Origin: Marsupella aquatica
Taxonomy: Eukaryota > Marchantiophyta
Assembly (NCBI GenBank): GCA_973895155.1
Contig: OZ316891.1
Coordinates: 7,068,001-7,132,000 of the forward strand
Direction of reading: 5' to 3'
DNA length: 64,000 nucleotides
Shown here: in pieces, positions 37,813 to 49,125 of the stretch
Layout: each line of letters starts with the position of its first letter
Numbering within the stretch: position 1 is the first letter of the stretch
Program-made: the position numbers and the translations under genes
The notes under the pieces: model-generated
Databases searched by the model: none
What the model saw: the letters and a program-made list of their open reading frames with translations, nothing else
What the model was told of the DNA's origin: nothing

Positions 37813-37835
37813 TAGTATTCCCCATGTTCCCGCAT

Positions 37836-37956
37836 CTCGGTAACTGCACATCAAAATATGACATATACGATGCACGACACCCCTGCATGCCGTGATAACC
37901 CTAGTTTTTTTCTTTCAATCAATGAATGCAGCCACATTTTGATGTGTGATTACCAG
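37836..37956. mobile_element. MITE-like element, second copy of family
   Basis: About 121 bp bounded by imperfect inverted repeats: 'cggtaactgcacatcaaaat' at the left and the reverse complement of 'attttgatgtgtgattacc' at the right (37932-37952). The ends are alike to those of the element at 9347-9490. The interior differs. Confidence 0.5.
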
Positions 37957-38014
37957 CACGGTTCCCCATGGGAGAGAAAGAAAAAGAATCTGGTATCACC
38001 CATAATTATTGTAC

Positions 38015-38121
38015 TTTCTAGTATAATTGTTCTAGAATCTAGGGCTTATGATGTCAGGTCTTTGGGGTTTTTCTAGTATAATTGTTCTAGAATCTAGGGC
38101 TGATGATGTCAGGTCTTTGGC
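38015..38121. repeat. Tandem duplication, about 53-55 bp x2
   Basis: 'tttctagtataattgttcta' through 'gatgtcaggtctttggSgt' is repeated in tandem with one or two differences. Confidence 0.9.
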
Positions 38122-39057
38122 GTGTCGGGGCTTCCACAATATATATCACACTGCCCAAGGGCAAAAAACAACGAACCTGGAGACATGATCCCAAAGGCAA
38201 AGCAACCCAATGAAGGGAAGGAAAAGAGGGGAAAAGTCAAGAGAGGAAGGTGCACATGTGACCTGCATAGGGCTAAGTAGCTATTTTTTTCATGATCAAC
38301 GGTGATGGAAGAACTTCAAAAAGATCAATGGCCAGGGATGATTCCCGCCAAGAGTGTATTTCATAAGGGGACGGAGAACTAAATCTGGCGGGATCCTGTA
38401 TTATAGTTGTAGATTAATTATATACCATGACACTATAGTTGGTCCTATGTGGACCTTGTTTTGTTTGTTAGTTTTTCTGCTTTTTAAAGTTTATGACCTT
38501 TGCATTTGTCTTCTTCTTTAGAGTATTTTTTGGTACTATAATGTGGACATTGTTTGTTTTTATTCCATTGTACTTTACACCTTTTAAGTACCTTGCCACT
38601 AAAGATGTTCTAATTGACAATAGTACCACTATTTTTTGTATTTATAAAAATGTCATGGTTTTGTATATGGATGATAGGGTCGTCGTTGTTGAGCCTGGGA
38701 GGACCGGGGTGAAGCGCAACCAATCGTGCCTCGTCATGTGGCAGCCAACCAATGAGGGCCGACATTGGGTTAGCTCCTGTGGTTAAGTAAACCCAACATA
38801 CGAAAAGGGGGGGGCAGTAACTAAAATAGAATGGGGGAGCAGTTAGCAATTTCAGTCACTAAGGGGGGCAGGTTAGTAAAAAATGGTTATACTTTATTAG
38901 ACAATTTTTAGAAAACTGGTCCACCCTCTTCCTTCAATGGGAACCATATGACAATTTTCTTTTCAGTTCTTTAGGTGTTCATCTAAAATTAATATATAAA
39001 CTTTTGTAGAGATTACTGAAAATGTACTCCAATTCATTACTTCAATACACTATTCCA
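38122..39057. other. Intergenic; dispersed repeat copy B
   Basis: 38140-38230 repeats the ordered words of the 22675 element ('aagggcaaaaaacaac', 'cctggagacatgatccc', 'aaggcaaagcaaccc'). Beyond it the sequence is AT-rich with no supported gene. Near 39030-39057 it has 'gtactccaat' and 'acactattccaat' words that recur at 49605-49700. Confidence 0.5.
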
Positions 39058-39062
39058 ATACT

Positions 39063-39406
39063 TGTTAGATATTGCTCTAGTCTTGTGACTCATGAGCTAA
39101 CCACAGTTAGTCTAACTCGGGTTAGGACTTAGCTAATGTTAGCGGTAGTGCTGGTGTGCATATAGCCAGGGCTGATGCCAGACCCTGGTGGAACTTAGGC
39201 TCATTGTTACGGAGCTAGTTGAGAGATAGGGAGAGCTTGTGCTGTGGATGCTTGGTATGGCCGGTCGGCCTAGAGTGCAATAAAGCTCTTGTGTGTTCCC
39301 GTGGACGTAACCTCATGTGGAGGTGAACCACGTATCTCTCTGTGTTGACTATTGTGCGTTGGATGGTTCATGGGCTTGTTGTTACGAATGTCGTCTATGC
39401 TCAACA
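39063..39406 (+). repeat. Left LTR, 344 bp
   Basis: Starts TGTTAGATATT and ends GCTCAACA, i.e. canonical TG...CA. It differs from the right LTR at nine positions. Contains a 'gcaataaagctc' poly(A)-signal-like word. Confidence 0.97.
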
Positions 39407-39408
39407 AG

Positions 39409-39420
39409 TGGTATTAGAGC
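39409..39420 (+). promoter_or_regulatory. Primer-binding site
   Basis: 'tggtattagagc', two bases after the left LTR. It differs at one base from 'tggtatcagagc', the initiator-tRNA-Met complement typical of plant copia elements. Confidence 0.85.
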
Positions 39421-40495
39421 ATGCCTGGGAGGTGACGAGGTTTTTTCGTGACAGGTTTTTTCCAGCGTTCATTGTCGGTGGCACATTCAGAGTTTCGTCG
39501 CATGAAACTCGAATGTGTGTGGCTGAGCAGATAGGTTAGTGAGAGGGCTTTCTAACAGTGGTTAGAACTTGCTGATCGATATCCGTGGTGCAGAGGAATC
39601 GAAGTTTGCGTCGTTCAGGTTTTATTCATGTTCGACGGGTTTTCGGGGGAGAGACGAGAGTTTGCGTTGTTCAACGGTGTGAGCTGTGCGGTGTTTGGGG
39701 GATCGCACATTATAGCTTAAGTTGAAAGTTGAAGCAAGCTGGTCATTTTGGTAGCTGGATTGCTGCCGAGTTGTTACCGAGTGCGACGTGACAAGTGACG
39801 GAGGCATTCAGGTTTTTTTTCACAAGCTATGGAGCTTGTTCCCATCTGAACCGGGTTTCTCTTCATGACATCCGACTCGGTGGAAGAAACGTGAAGTGCC
39901 ACGGCTCAACGGGTTGATCGCGGTGAGGTGGTCGTTTTGAGCCCGGGATTGACACTTGACGTGGAGTGAAGGCGCAGCGGCGGAAGATTTTATAGTGTTG
40001 GAGTTGCAGACGGCGCCGGTGTGATTCGGCAACATATCCCATCGGTAACTCATTGTTTTCTCATTGGAAACGGCGGCGGCAAGGGGGAACGGCCCCCTAT
40101 GAGCCCTGTCGGACTGTGCAGGAATATTCCCAAAAAATAGAGAGTTGTTTTTTGGCCGTCCGACAAAGAATTTCGTCTACCAAACGGTAACTTTTTTGGT
40201 TCTTTTTCGGTGAGGACGTTGCCACTGAAGTTAGCAATGCGGCGCACTAATCACATTGCAATTGCAACGATGGGTTATACTTGGTATTTTGGTTATTCTC
40301 CAAGGTGGTCAAAACGGGGGAGTTTCCCAAGGTTTTATCCACCCGGACCAAATTTTGAATAACTTTTCCGTCGAATTTTGATTTTAATTTCCACTTTCAG
40401 TATTGGACTCCTAGCTTCGTGGGCTATGAGGCGGTGTTGAGTTTTGAGTTTTATGAGAAGTTTTGAAAAAAGATGTTTTTTTGTGATTGTTTCAT
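39421..40495. other. Copia untranslated leader
   Basis: About 1.1 kb between the primer-binding site and the gag ATG. Only short out-of-frame ORFs. A leader this long is common in plant copia elements. Confidence 0.7.
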
Positions 40496-41401
40496 ATGAG
40501 TGACTCGGAGGATGCTGGAACAATTGGCGTCGGTGGAGCTTCAGGATTGCGACGGTCAGACGGAGAGTCTGAGGAGGAGCTACTCCCGTTTGAGGAGGAA
40601 CTTATGACACCGGTACGATCACCGGTGCGGCGTGCAGTGGAGGAAGCTGTGTTACTACCAGAGTTGTCGGTAGTTGGAAAGAAGAGGAAGATGGCTAGAT
40701 TTGGAGGAGTGAAGTTTGAGGTGGAGAAGTACGATGGTTGTACTAACTACTTGTTGTGGGAGAAGCAAGTGAAGGGTGTCCTTCGGGCCATGGGCTTAGC
40801 TCATCTGCTTTCATCGCAAGAGCAGTATGATGGAGAGGAGGAGATTTCTGTGAGACAGTGGAGGTAGGAGCAAGTGATTGCTGTCAACGCAGTGATGCTA
40901 TATCTCAAGCCGCACATCATCAAGCAACTGGATGATTATGCGGATTGCGCGTCACTATTCAAGGCTCTTAGAGAGAAGTACTACCGGGAAGATGCGTCAG
41001 ACCGGCTGTACAAGAAGTCTCTCTTGATGAGCCTCAGGCTCAAGGAATGGAGCAAGATGCAGAATCACCTAGATGAGTTTGACAGTCTAGTGGTGAATCT
41101 GTCAAACCTGGGAAAACGAGTTGAAGATGAGGATAAGGCCTTGCTTCTGCTAAGCTCCTTACCGCCGTCATATCAGGGCTTGAAACAGGTGCTCTTGTAC
41201 AGAGATCTGAAGTCCATTTCGTATAATGAGGTGGTGAGCTCTTTATTGTCTGATGATGCTCAGAAGAAGTTGGGTCAATCACAGACAACATCTTCTTCTG
41301 GCACTGCGGTGAACGTGAACCGGGGGAGAGCAGCGCAACGCTCAAATGGACAGAATAGGTTTAGATCTACATCACGGGGGAGATCTAAATCCAGAGTGTA
41401 G
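40496..41401 (+). pseudogene. gag: Copia gag (UBN2-like), broken
   Basis: ATG at 40496. The N-terminal part reaches an in-frame TAG at 40865-40867, after which the same frame continues to 41401. Seen: VEKYDGCTNYLLWEKQVKGV, a typical gag_pre/UBN2 start, and the segment DEDKALLLLSSLPPSYQ that is characteristic of copia gag. The frame ends in a basic RG/RS tail where the CCHC zinc knuckle would normally follow; none is present, and sequence unrelated to copia follows. Confidence 0.9.
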
Positions 41402-44185
41402 TAGAGTAGATATACAATAAGTCAAAATTATAGCCATTTTTTTTGTTTTTTGAAGTTCATTAATGCTTAGAGTAACTCTTTAGTGTAGAAATAATCTTAA
41501 AAGGTTAGTTAAGCAAGTTTACTACGGACGCCACTCATTTATGAAGAACTCCCTGAGTAAGTTACCAGAGGAATTATCAATACGATCGACACTCGGGACT
41601 ATGTAACCCATGGAGCGCTACGACTAACCCTAAATCTTTTGGAACGAGCTCTAGTCAATGTTCATTAGTTGGCCGAGAAGATTGAAACGCGGGAGACGGA
41701 GACTTGTTGATGACGCTACACATTTACAAAGGACGCTACTTGTAGTTAGAATGCCGCAGTGCGAACTTTTGATTTCTGTTTCTATTCCAACCTCGATGGC
41801 GCGCATGAAGGGCCGCGGAGCAAGAGCAACTACGAGAGGGGCAATACCATTTTGAACGCCAAACTCTAGACCGGTGCTTGTGGAAATTCCTGAAGTTCCG
41901 GAGATGAAGGAGAAGCTACGAGAGAATTTGGCATTGATGGGTTTGCAATTCTTACTGGATTTTCCTTGGCATGTGATTGAGTCTAGTTTATTCAGAGATT
42001 TGATTAGCAGAGAACCGGCTGTAAGATCGAAGTACAGAGCTAGACCTGTGAAGTGGACTACATCGTTGATAGCTGAAGTGTATAAGATACCAGTCAAAGG
42101 TGAAGGATTGTGTGATCCCAATGGAGAATTGAGAACTGAAGTTGAGTCTTATTTTCAGAGAGAAGAATGGGTCACCAGGAATGGATGGAGAGTTGAGCAT
42201 TGTTTGGAAACTGAAAATTTGAAACCGGTCTTAGCCTTCCTCATTCCTATTCTGAATCCTGAAGCTAGGACCAGAATTTCTTTGACATTGGCCACCACTG
42301 TGATATCTTCGCTCTCTGGTAGAAAGGAGATTAATTGGGCCCAGATTCTACATGATGTAGTTGTAAGATTAGAAAGGAAAGTCCACTCTGATTTTCGCAC
42401 ATATATTGCACCATACTTGGCCCACATTTATCATTACACTGACTGCTTTACAGCAGATGAGGAGAGAGTGCTACATTTAGAGTTTTTACCAGTCAGAGGG
42501 GAATGTCCACGATCACCTTCACCCCTGTCACCAGTCTCATCCCCTATTCTTAGAGAGACATTTACTACACCTCCGATTGCTGATTCTGCATTAAAGTCAC
42601 CACTTATTGCTCAACTGATGGAATTGCTCGGTTGTGAGAAGGAAGGGATTATTGGCGAGGTGATGAATTTAATTGCAGATATGCTGCCTGCTTCTCCAAT
42701 TTCAATTGAAGCTTCACATGATGATGTTGATTCACCAGAGGAGACACCGTTCGACATTCCACTCGGACCTATTGCTGATGACGAGACCACCACAACAAAC
42801 GTTCAAGTAGATCCTTCTTCCTCATTTACAGTTGCGACCACAATTGAATAGAAGAACCCTGCAGTACCAGATTCAATTATTTCAGCAGAAATTCAGAAGA
42901 TGCCACAATTTGTAGTTGTCGAACCGGTTGGAGTTAAAGCTCCAGGTTCCCTTGATCTGAGGAAGCAAAACCCTGTTGTAATGAATTTCGAATTCACCCA
43001 AGCTATTCAGGAATTAGCTTATCGTTTTACTGTTATGATTGATCCTGTACCACCGATTGTTCAGCGTGGAAGAGGATTGCCCTTTCTTTCCACCTATGCT
43101 TTTGTTTCTCCAGTTGACAGAATTCCCTTGTTACCGATTCATCCACGAAGAAGAGATACTTTAAATGCTACAGATATTTGGAGTTGGGTATACCATTGCC
43201 GACGAGTTGTTGCTCCTTGCCCAGCTTACCATATCGACTGTCCTTGGCCGAGTAGCTATTTCGCATGGGTTGGTCCTGATGGTGTTCCCATTCGATTGGA
43301 ATCCGATCAAGAAATTTTAGAACATCGAATGCAGTTACTCAAGTATCAGAATCTAAAGGGGAAGAACTCCAAAGGAAGACAACAGATTGCTTGGCTAGTT
43401 AACCTTCCTAAGGTTAAGATTCCTCCGCCAAAATTGCACCTTCCGCTTCGTTAAATGGACGCTACTATTTTACTCACAACGCTACGAGTAGATCTTTTTG
43501 CGGATTCATTTTTTGTAAGGACGCTTTTCTTCTACATTGGACACTACGAGCAAAACAGTGACTTCATTTTTACAAATTTAGATTTTCTCAGAAGCACCTA
43601 TTTGTTAAAGTGACCTTCCCGACCTTAGTTTAATCTGATATTTTGTGAGCATGAACCTTGTTGTTCAAGCTCCTTACTAGCAAAATTTCAGAGTCTTTTC
43701 AGTTATATAGCTTAGTTCTTAAAATAGATATTTTATAGCATTTTAACTATTTTGCAGTTTTGCATAAAGTGCCCACTTTAGTTGTTTTTGAGGTTGAAGA
43801 GACATGACTTTTCACTTCTCATAAATGAGGCCACTTTAGACCTATAAGTCTCATATTTTTCTTGTTTTTGAAGTAGTGAAAACTTTGTGGAGTATTGAAA
43901 ACTTTTACAAGTTTCCCTCCTTCTTTATGGTATTCCTTTGTGAGTGATACTATGAATGAAGTAAAACATATTTTGTGCAATGTGATTACTCTTGGAAGAT
44001 TCCACTTGGTGCCTAAGGGATAATCACACTTTTGAGGCTTGTGTCAGATTCACTGCTAGGCTTGCTTGTTGTGACGAGATTCGCTAGCCAATCTGATTGA
44101 AAGTGTTTGAGTTTGAGAAAGATGCAAGAATCCTTGCTCATGACATTAAGTACCGCTACTTTACTTCGTTGTGTATTAGTGTTCG
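41402..44185 (+). mobile_element. Foreign insert between gag and pol
   Basis: Sequence with no resemblance to copia replaces the zinc-knuckle and protease region. It holds one long open frame (41856-43454, one internal stop) flanked by non-coding stretches. 'ggacgctac'-type words occur near 41727, 43455 and, as variants, 41526 and 43519. I found no LTRs, clear inverted ends or target duplication, so the borders are set only by where copia coding ends and resumes. Confidence 0.7.
41904..43454 (+). pseudogene. Putative plant transposon-type protein, one stop
   Basis: The frame is open from 41856; the first ATG is at 41904. A single TAG at 42849-42851 splits it into a 316-codon and a 184-codon part in the same frame. 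The first part has the pattern I know from the 'putative plant transposon protein' domain of plant repeats: WTTSLIAEVYKIPVKGEGL, then LKPVLAFLIPILNPEARTRI, then ALATTVISSL-like and KEINWAQILHDVV helices and a Pro/Ser/Thr/Asp-rich tail. The second part (start MPQFVVVEPVGVK) has no domain I recognise. It may be a captured or nested element's gene. The family call is from memory of the pattern. Confidence 0.55.
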
Positions 44186-46992
44186 TTCTAAATTGCGTCA
44201 CTGTGGCACTTCTGTTTGGGCCACATGAGTGAAAAAGGTTTGGTTATTCTTCAGAAGAAATGATTACTTTCTAATTTGCAATCTTGTAAGTTGGAATTTT
44301 GTGAGCACTGTGTGCTAGGGAAGCAGCACAGGAAACCCTTCGGAGTTGGAACTCACACCAGCAAGGAGGTACTTGAGTATATACATAGTGATGTGTGGGG
44401 TCCAGCCCCTACTCAATCACATTTTGGACGGTTATATTATGTCACGTTCATAGACGATTACTCAAGGTATATGTGGATATACTTTCTACACAGTAAGTCT
44501 GATGTTTTTGCCACTTTTAAGGAGTGGAAAGCCCAAGTTGAGAATCAGACTGGTAATAAGGTGAGATATCTTCGATCAAATAACGGCGGTGAATATAGTT
44601 CCGGGGAATTTGGAATGTATTGTAAGGAGCATGAGATCACCCGTCATCTCACAACAAGTTATACTCCTCAGCAGAATGGTGTTTCTGAGAGGCTCAACCG
44701 AGCACTATTGGACCGCTCGAGGAGTATGTTGAGTCAATCATGCTTACCACATGAGTTTTGGGCTGAAGTTGTCAACACTGCAGCTTATTTGGTAAATTTT
44801 TCTCCACCAAGTTCTATTGGATTCAAGACACCATTTAAAATGAGGTACGCGCATCCAGCAGATTACCCACATCTAAAGATTTTTGGATGTGATGCTTATG
44901 TGCTTACACCTTCCCAGCTTTGATCCAAGCTGGAGTCCAAGTCAAAGAAGTGCATTTTCCTTGGCTATCAGAAAGGTGTGAAGGGTTATAGGTTATGGGA
45001 TCCAGTAACCTGTAAATTAATTGTCAGTAGAGATGTGTCCTTTAATGAATCCAGATCATCAAAGGAGGGGAGAGTTCGTAGGACTCCCATAATTACTAAC
45101 AAGGGGAAATCTCCCATCCCGGACCGGGTTGAGGGGGAGATTAGTCATGATGTTGTTCATGACAGGAGAGATGGAGAAGCTTCGGGCTTGGAGCTGGTTC
45201 CTATGATGGAACAAGAGGAGCAGATTGTTGTTGGGGTACCTCAAATTCAGCCAGCAGCAGCAATAGATCAGCCTGAGTCATCTACTAGAAGAACTTCCAA
45301 TCATTCTACTAGAGCTCCTACCAAGTATGGTCAATGGGCAGACTCATCTAAGCTAGATGATACTGACATTGCACCTGATGAAGATGATATGGCTTTGATC
45401 TTGGAAGAAGGAGAGCCTTCTTCGTACAGTGAGGCTTGTGCTTCAGAGTAGAAGCATGAGTGGAATGCATCAATACAGAGGGAGTTGCAATCTTTGAGTG
45501 ACAACAAGACATGGGAGCTGGTGGAGCTTCCAATAGGCCAGCAAGTGGTGGACAGCAAGTGGATTTACAAGTTGAAGGACAGTCCTTCAGAGGGTGGAGA
45601 TAAGATCTACAAGGCAAGGTTTGTTGCCAAGGGGTTCACTCAGGAGAAAGGAGTGGACTACAATGAGGTCTTTTCACCGGTGGCTAAGTATTTCACAATA
45701 CGGATCTTGTGTCAGCTTGTTGTGTTTTTTAATCTGGTGATGGATCAGATAGATGTTGTTACAGCTTTTCTCTATGGCAACTTGGAATAGTTGATCTTCA
45801 TGAGACAGCCACTAGGATTTATGAAGAAGGGCCAAGAGAACTTAGTTTGCAGATTGCTCAAGTCCTTGTATGGATTGAAGCAGTCTCTCAGACAGTGGAA
45901 CAAGCGGTTTGATGATTTCATGTTTGCTCAAGGTTTTACAAGGATGGTGTATGATCCTTGTGTGTATACGAAATCAATCAAGAATGATGTGTTTGGTTTC
46001 ATCATTCTGGTTATTTATGTGGATGACATGCTGATTGTGGCTAACGATCAATCTGAGGTTGACAGTCTCAAGGTGAAATTGAGTGTTGAATTCAGGATGA
46101 AGGATCTTGGTAAGGCCAAGAGGATCTTAGGGATGAAGATTTTTAGGAACTCTAAGACTGGACAGTTGTGCTTGAGTCAAGTCCAGTATGCGAGGAAAGT
46201 ACTTGCACGATTCAACATGGAAAACTGTAAGCCAGTGAGTATTCCTTTAGCTTCACATTTTAAGTTATCATCGGTTTTCTCTCCTACAAATGCTGTGGAG
46301 AAAGGTCTGATGGCTAAGATTCCTTATGAGAAGGTAGTAGGGAGTCTGATGTACTTGATGACTTGTACTAGGCCTGACTTGGCCCTAGCGATGGGCAAGG
46401 TTAGCAGATTCATATCAAATCCAAGGAAGGTACATTGGGAAGCTGTGAAATGGATTCTCAGGTATGTGAAGGGAACACAGGACTATGGATTACTATTCGA
46501 TAACAGATCAGATAGAATGTTAGTTGGCTATGTAGATTCTGACTATGGAGGTTGTCTGGATACAAGAAGGTCTACAACTGGGTTTATATTTACTCTTAGA
46601 GGAGGATGTATCAGTTGGAAATCTACCTTGCAGAAGTGTATATCTCAATCTACTACAGAAGCAGAGTATGTTGCAGCAGCAGAAGCAGCAAAAGAAACAA
46701 TTTGGTTGGATAAGTTGATCGCAGAGATGAGTTTAGAGCATGGCAAAATGACTCTAAACTGTGATAGTCAGAGTGCTCTCACTTGGCTGCTAACCAGATG
46801 ATGGATAGCAGGGTGAAGCACATTGATATTAGGTACCATTTTATCAGGGAAGTAGTGTCTAATAAAACTTTTGAGCTAGTCAAGATTGATGGAAAGCTCA
46901 ATCCCGCTGATGCCTTTACCAAAGTGATTCATTTGGAGAGTTTCTCAAGACACCGTGCTACTTTGCAAGTTTTGCAGTTGTACTGCAAGTAG
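44186..46992 (+). pseudogene. pol: Copia pol: integrase, RT, RNase H; broken
   Basis: Resumes with LGHMSEKGLVILQKK at about 44213, then a stop and frame change before 44276. Integrase follows (CEHCVLGKQHRKPF zinc-binding end; DDYSRYMWIYFLHSKSD catalytic core; QNGVSERLNR). In-frame stops are TGA 44921-44923, TAG 45449-45451 and TAG 45788-45790. Reverse transcriptase has VDSKWIYKLK, KARFVAKGFTQEKGVDYNE and the YVDDM active site near 46017. RNase H has DSDYGGCLDTRRSTTG and STTEAEYVAAAEA. A one-base shift near 46785-46800 moves the last part (KHIDIRYHFIREVV) to another frame, ending at 46992. Several domains are intact as text but no full polyprotein can be made. Confidence 0.95.
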
Positions 46993-47179
46993 AGTTATTT
47001 AGCAATGTGTGACTATTTGTATATGGATTACTCATTCCTGTTAGGCTACGGCTTAGTTCTAGTTAACCCTTGTGGTTTTTAGGGGAAGACCTGGTTTGAT
47101 GATTGTCTAGAACTTCCCACTGAGGATTCCATATGGTAGCATTTAGTCTAGTCCCCAAGAGAAGAGTCAAGATGGAGTT
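46993..47179. other. Copia 3' untranslated region with polypurine stretch
   Basis: Non-coding segment between the pol stop and the right LTR. A purine-rich run 'agagaagagtcaagatggag' lies immediately before the LTR and is the likely second-strand primer. Confidence 0.7.
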
Positions 47180-47523
47180 TGTTAGATATTGCTCTAGTCT
47201 TGTGACTCATGAGCTAACCACAGTTAGTCTAATTCGGGTTAGGACTTAGCTAATGTTAGCGGTAGTGCTGGTGTGCATATAGCCAGGGCTGATGCCAGAC
47301 CCTGGTGGAACTTAGGCTCATTGTTACGGAGCTAGTTGAGAGATAGGGAGAGCTTGTGCTATGGATGCTTGGTATGGCCGGTCGGCCTAGAGTGCAGTAA
47401 AGCTCTTGTGTGTTCCGGTGGACGTAGCCTCATGTGGAGGTGAACCACATATCTCTCTGTGTCGACTATTGTGCGTTGGATGGTTCATGGGCTTGCTGTT
47501 ACGAATGTCGTCTATGCTCAAAA
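47180..47523 (+). repeat. Right LTR, 344 bp
   Basis: Same length as the left LTR. The last bases read AAAA rather than AACA, so the terminal CA is mutated here. The target duplication ATACT follows at 47524. Confidence 0.97.
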
Positions 47524-47528
47524 ATACT

Positions 47529-48505
47529 TAATACTCGAGTGCTTAATACTTAATACAGTAATTGTAGTATTGCACTAAGGACATAAATCAACATTTAATG
47601 TCCAAAACTCGATATTCGATCCAGTGGAAGAACAAGAAAGGAATGATTTTCTATCATTTAACACTTATGAATGACTAAGATCACAAAAACACAGGTTTGA
47701 GCCTTTTACTATGATTGCTCAGCAAGGCATAGATTTGAATGTTTGCTTAACATTGTAAATGCAATTAATAAAATGGAAATAAATAACAAAACACAATGAA
47801 ATCTTGAGGTATGATGAGGGAGTCTAGAAAACACCAAGGTAACTTCTCATCAATACTTCATTTGATGTGATTTGGGTGGTAAATCCGTAGGAAAATTTCT
47901 GGAAGGGATTACTGTACTAGGATGATTACTAAAATGTCGTCAACACGTCTCAACTTTTCATTTCAAAGGTACTCAGAAGAAACTAGTAATCAATCACTTC
48001 GATATCCAGTCGGTACTCTGAGTCACGAATAATAAACACCATCATGATCAAATTGAAGTCACAGATAAATAAATTGGTGAGTAACAATCTTTGCATCCGT
48101 GCACAAGCAATGTCATGCCAAAAACTATGTATCAAGAACTCAAGAAGATGGGTTGTCACCACTTAAGGAATCTATTCCCTCTTACTTCTAAGATTCAACT
48201 CCATACAAATAATTTTACTTCAATGATCTAAACTCTCAATCATTCAGACCAAGGAAGGGAGAAGAATTCATTTGCATTTGCAAGCTCCATACCATACAAA
48301 GACACACGAAAGCTTTGCAAAGGTGATTACAGTGCTGCAGCACATGCCACAAGCACTTACTTTATTTCTTCACACTTGAAAATGACACAAATTCTACTTC
48401 ATATAGGCTAGTAGGAACGCAAGGAGACTGAGAGATTGAAAGGACATGCCCTTTCATATCTAAAGGGTTTTGAATAAACTTAATGACGGTCATCCTTGAA
48501 AAGTG
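47529..48505. other. Right flank of the copia element; no gene
   Basis: AT-rich sequence starting with 'taatactcgagtgcttaata' words that continue the repeat interrupted by the copia insertion. No supported ORF. Confidence 0.5.
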
Positions 48506-49125
48506 AATGGACACTGCTGAAAGTGTCAAAAATGCAGGGACGCTTCTCAAAGCGTCGAGGTTTGAGCGGACGCTTTGCAAAGCGTCGGTGTTTGCGGTAA
48601 AACTAATAAACAGTGATCTTAATCTAATTTTAACTTCTAAACTAAGAGTCGGAATGAGTTGAAACTTTTCTAGGGTACTCTACTACATCTAATCTCTATG
48701 CTGACAATGTTTCAGACTTTTTTGAGATATCTAAGTATCTCAAATAAATCGGTAAAAGCGGCGCGGTGTTATAAAAGTGCGAAAACTGAACATTTTTCTA
48801 AGTGTCGGGAACATAGTGGACGCTACAGAAAACGTCCAAAACTACAAAGGACTTTTGTGGACGCTTCACAAAGCATCGGCTGAATTTTGAGGTTTTGGTC
48901 GCAGCGTCCATCTTCTGGTCTTCGAGCGGGATGCTTCTGTGGGCGTCGCAGTGTCGATGTCGCCTTTGGGGTGGCAGACACTTCTGAAAGCGTCGAAACT
49001 TGGTGGACGCTTCCGAAAACATTGCTTCTCATGTGGACGCTTCTCAAAGCGTCGTGGTCTTGGGTGGATGCTTTTTAAAGCGTCCAAAAATACAAGGGAC
49101 GCTTCACAGCGCGTCGGCGAAGTCG
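48506..49125. repeat. Cluster of gacgctt...aagcgtc palindromes
   Basis: The 18-base near-palindrome 'gacgcttctcaaagcgtc' occurs at about 48539-48556 and 49036-49053, 'gacgctttgcaaagcgtc' near 48569-48586, and weaker versions near 48509, 48817, 48856, 48987, 49005, 49067 and 49098. They are spaced 20-60 bp apart in two blocks separated by AT-rich sequence (48595-48780). A second AT-rich stretch after 49140 resembles the first ('aactttcaaaccacaagt' against 'aacttctaaactaagagt'). Confidence 0.85.

Larger units (their letters stand above)
39058..47528 (+). mobile_element. Ty1/copia LTR retrotransposon, defective
   Basis: A full-length copia insertion: 5-bp target duplication ATACT at 39058-39062 and 47524-47528, two LTRs of equal length, a primer-binding site just inside the left LTR, gag, then integrase, reverse transcriptase and RNase H in copia order. 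Gag and pol contain several stops and at least two frameshifts, and the zinc-knuckle and protease region is missing, replaced by about 2.8 kb of other sequence (41402-44185). It cannot encode its own complete set of proteins. Nine differences between LTRs (about 2.6 percent) indicate a fairly recent insertion. Confidence 0.95.

Noticed and set aside
39342-39539. 66-codon ORF at the left LTR border
   Set aside because: It spans the LTR end and primer-binding site and has no gag similarity.
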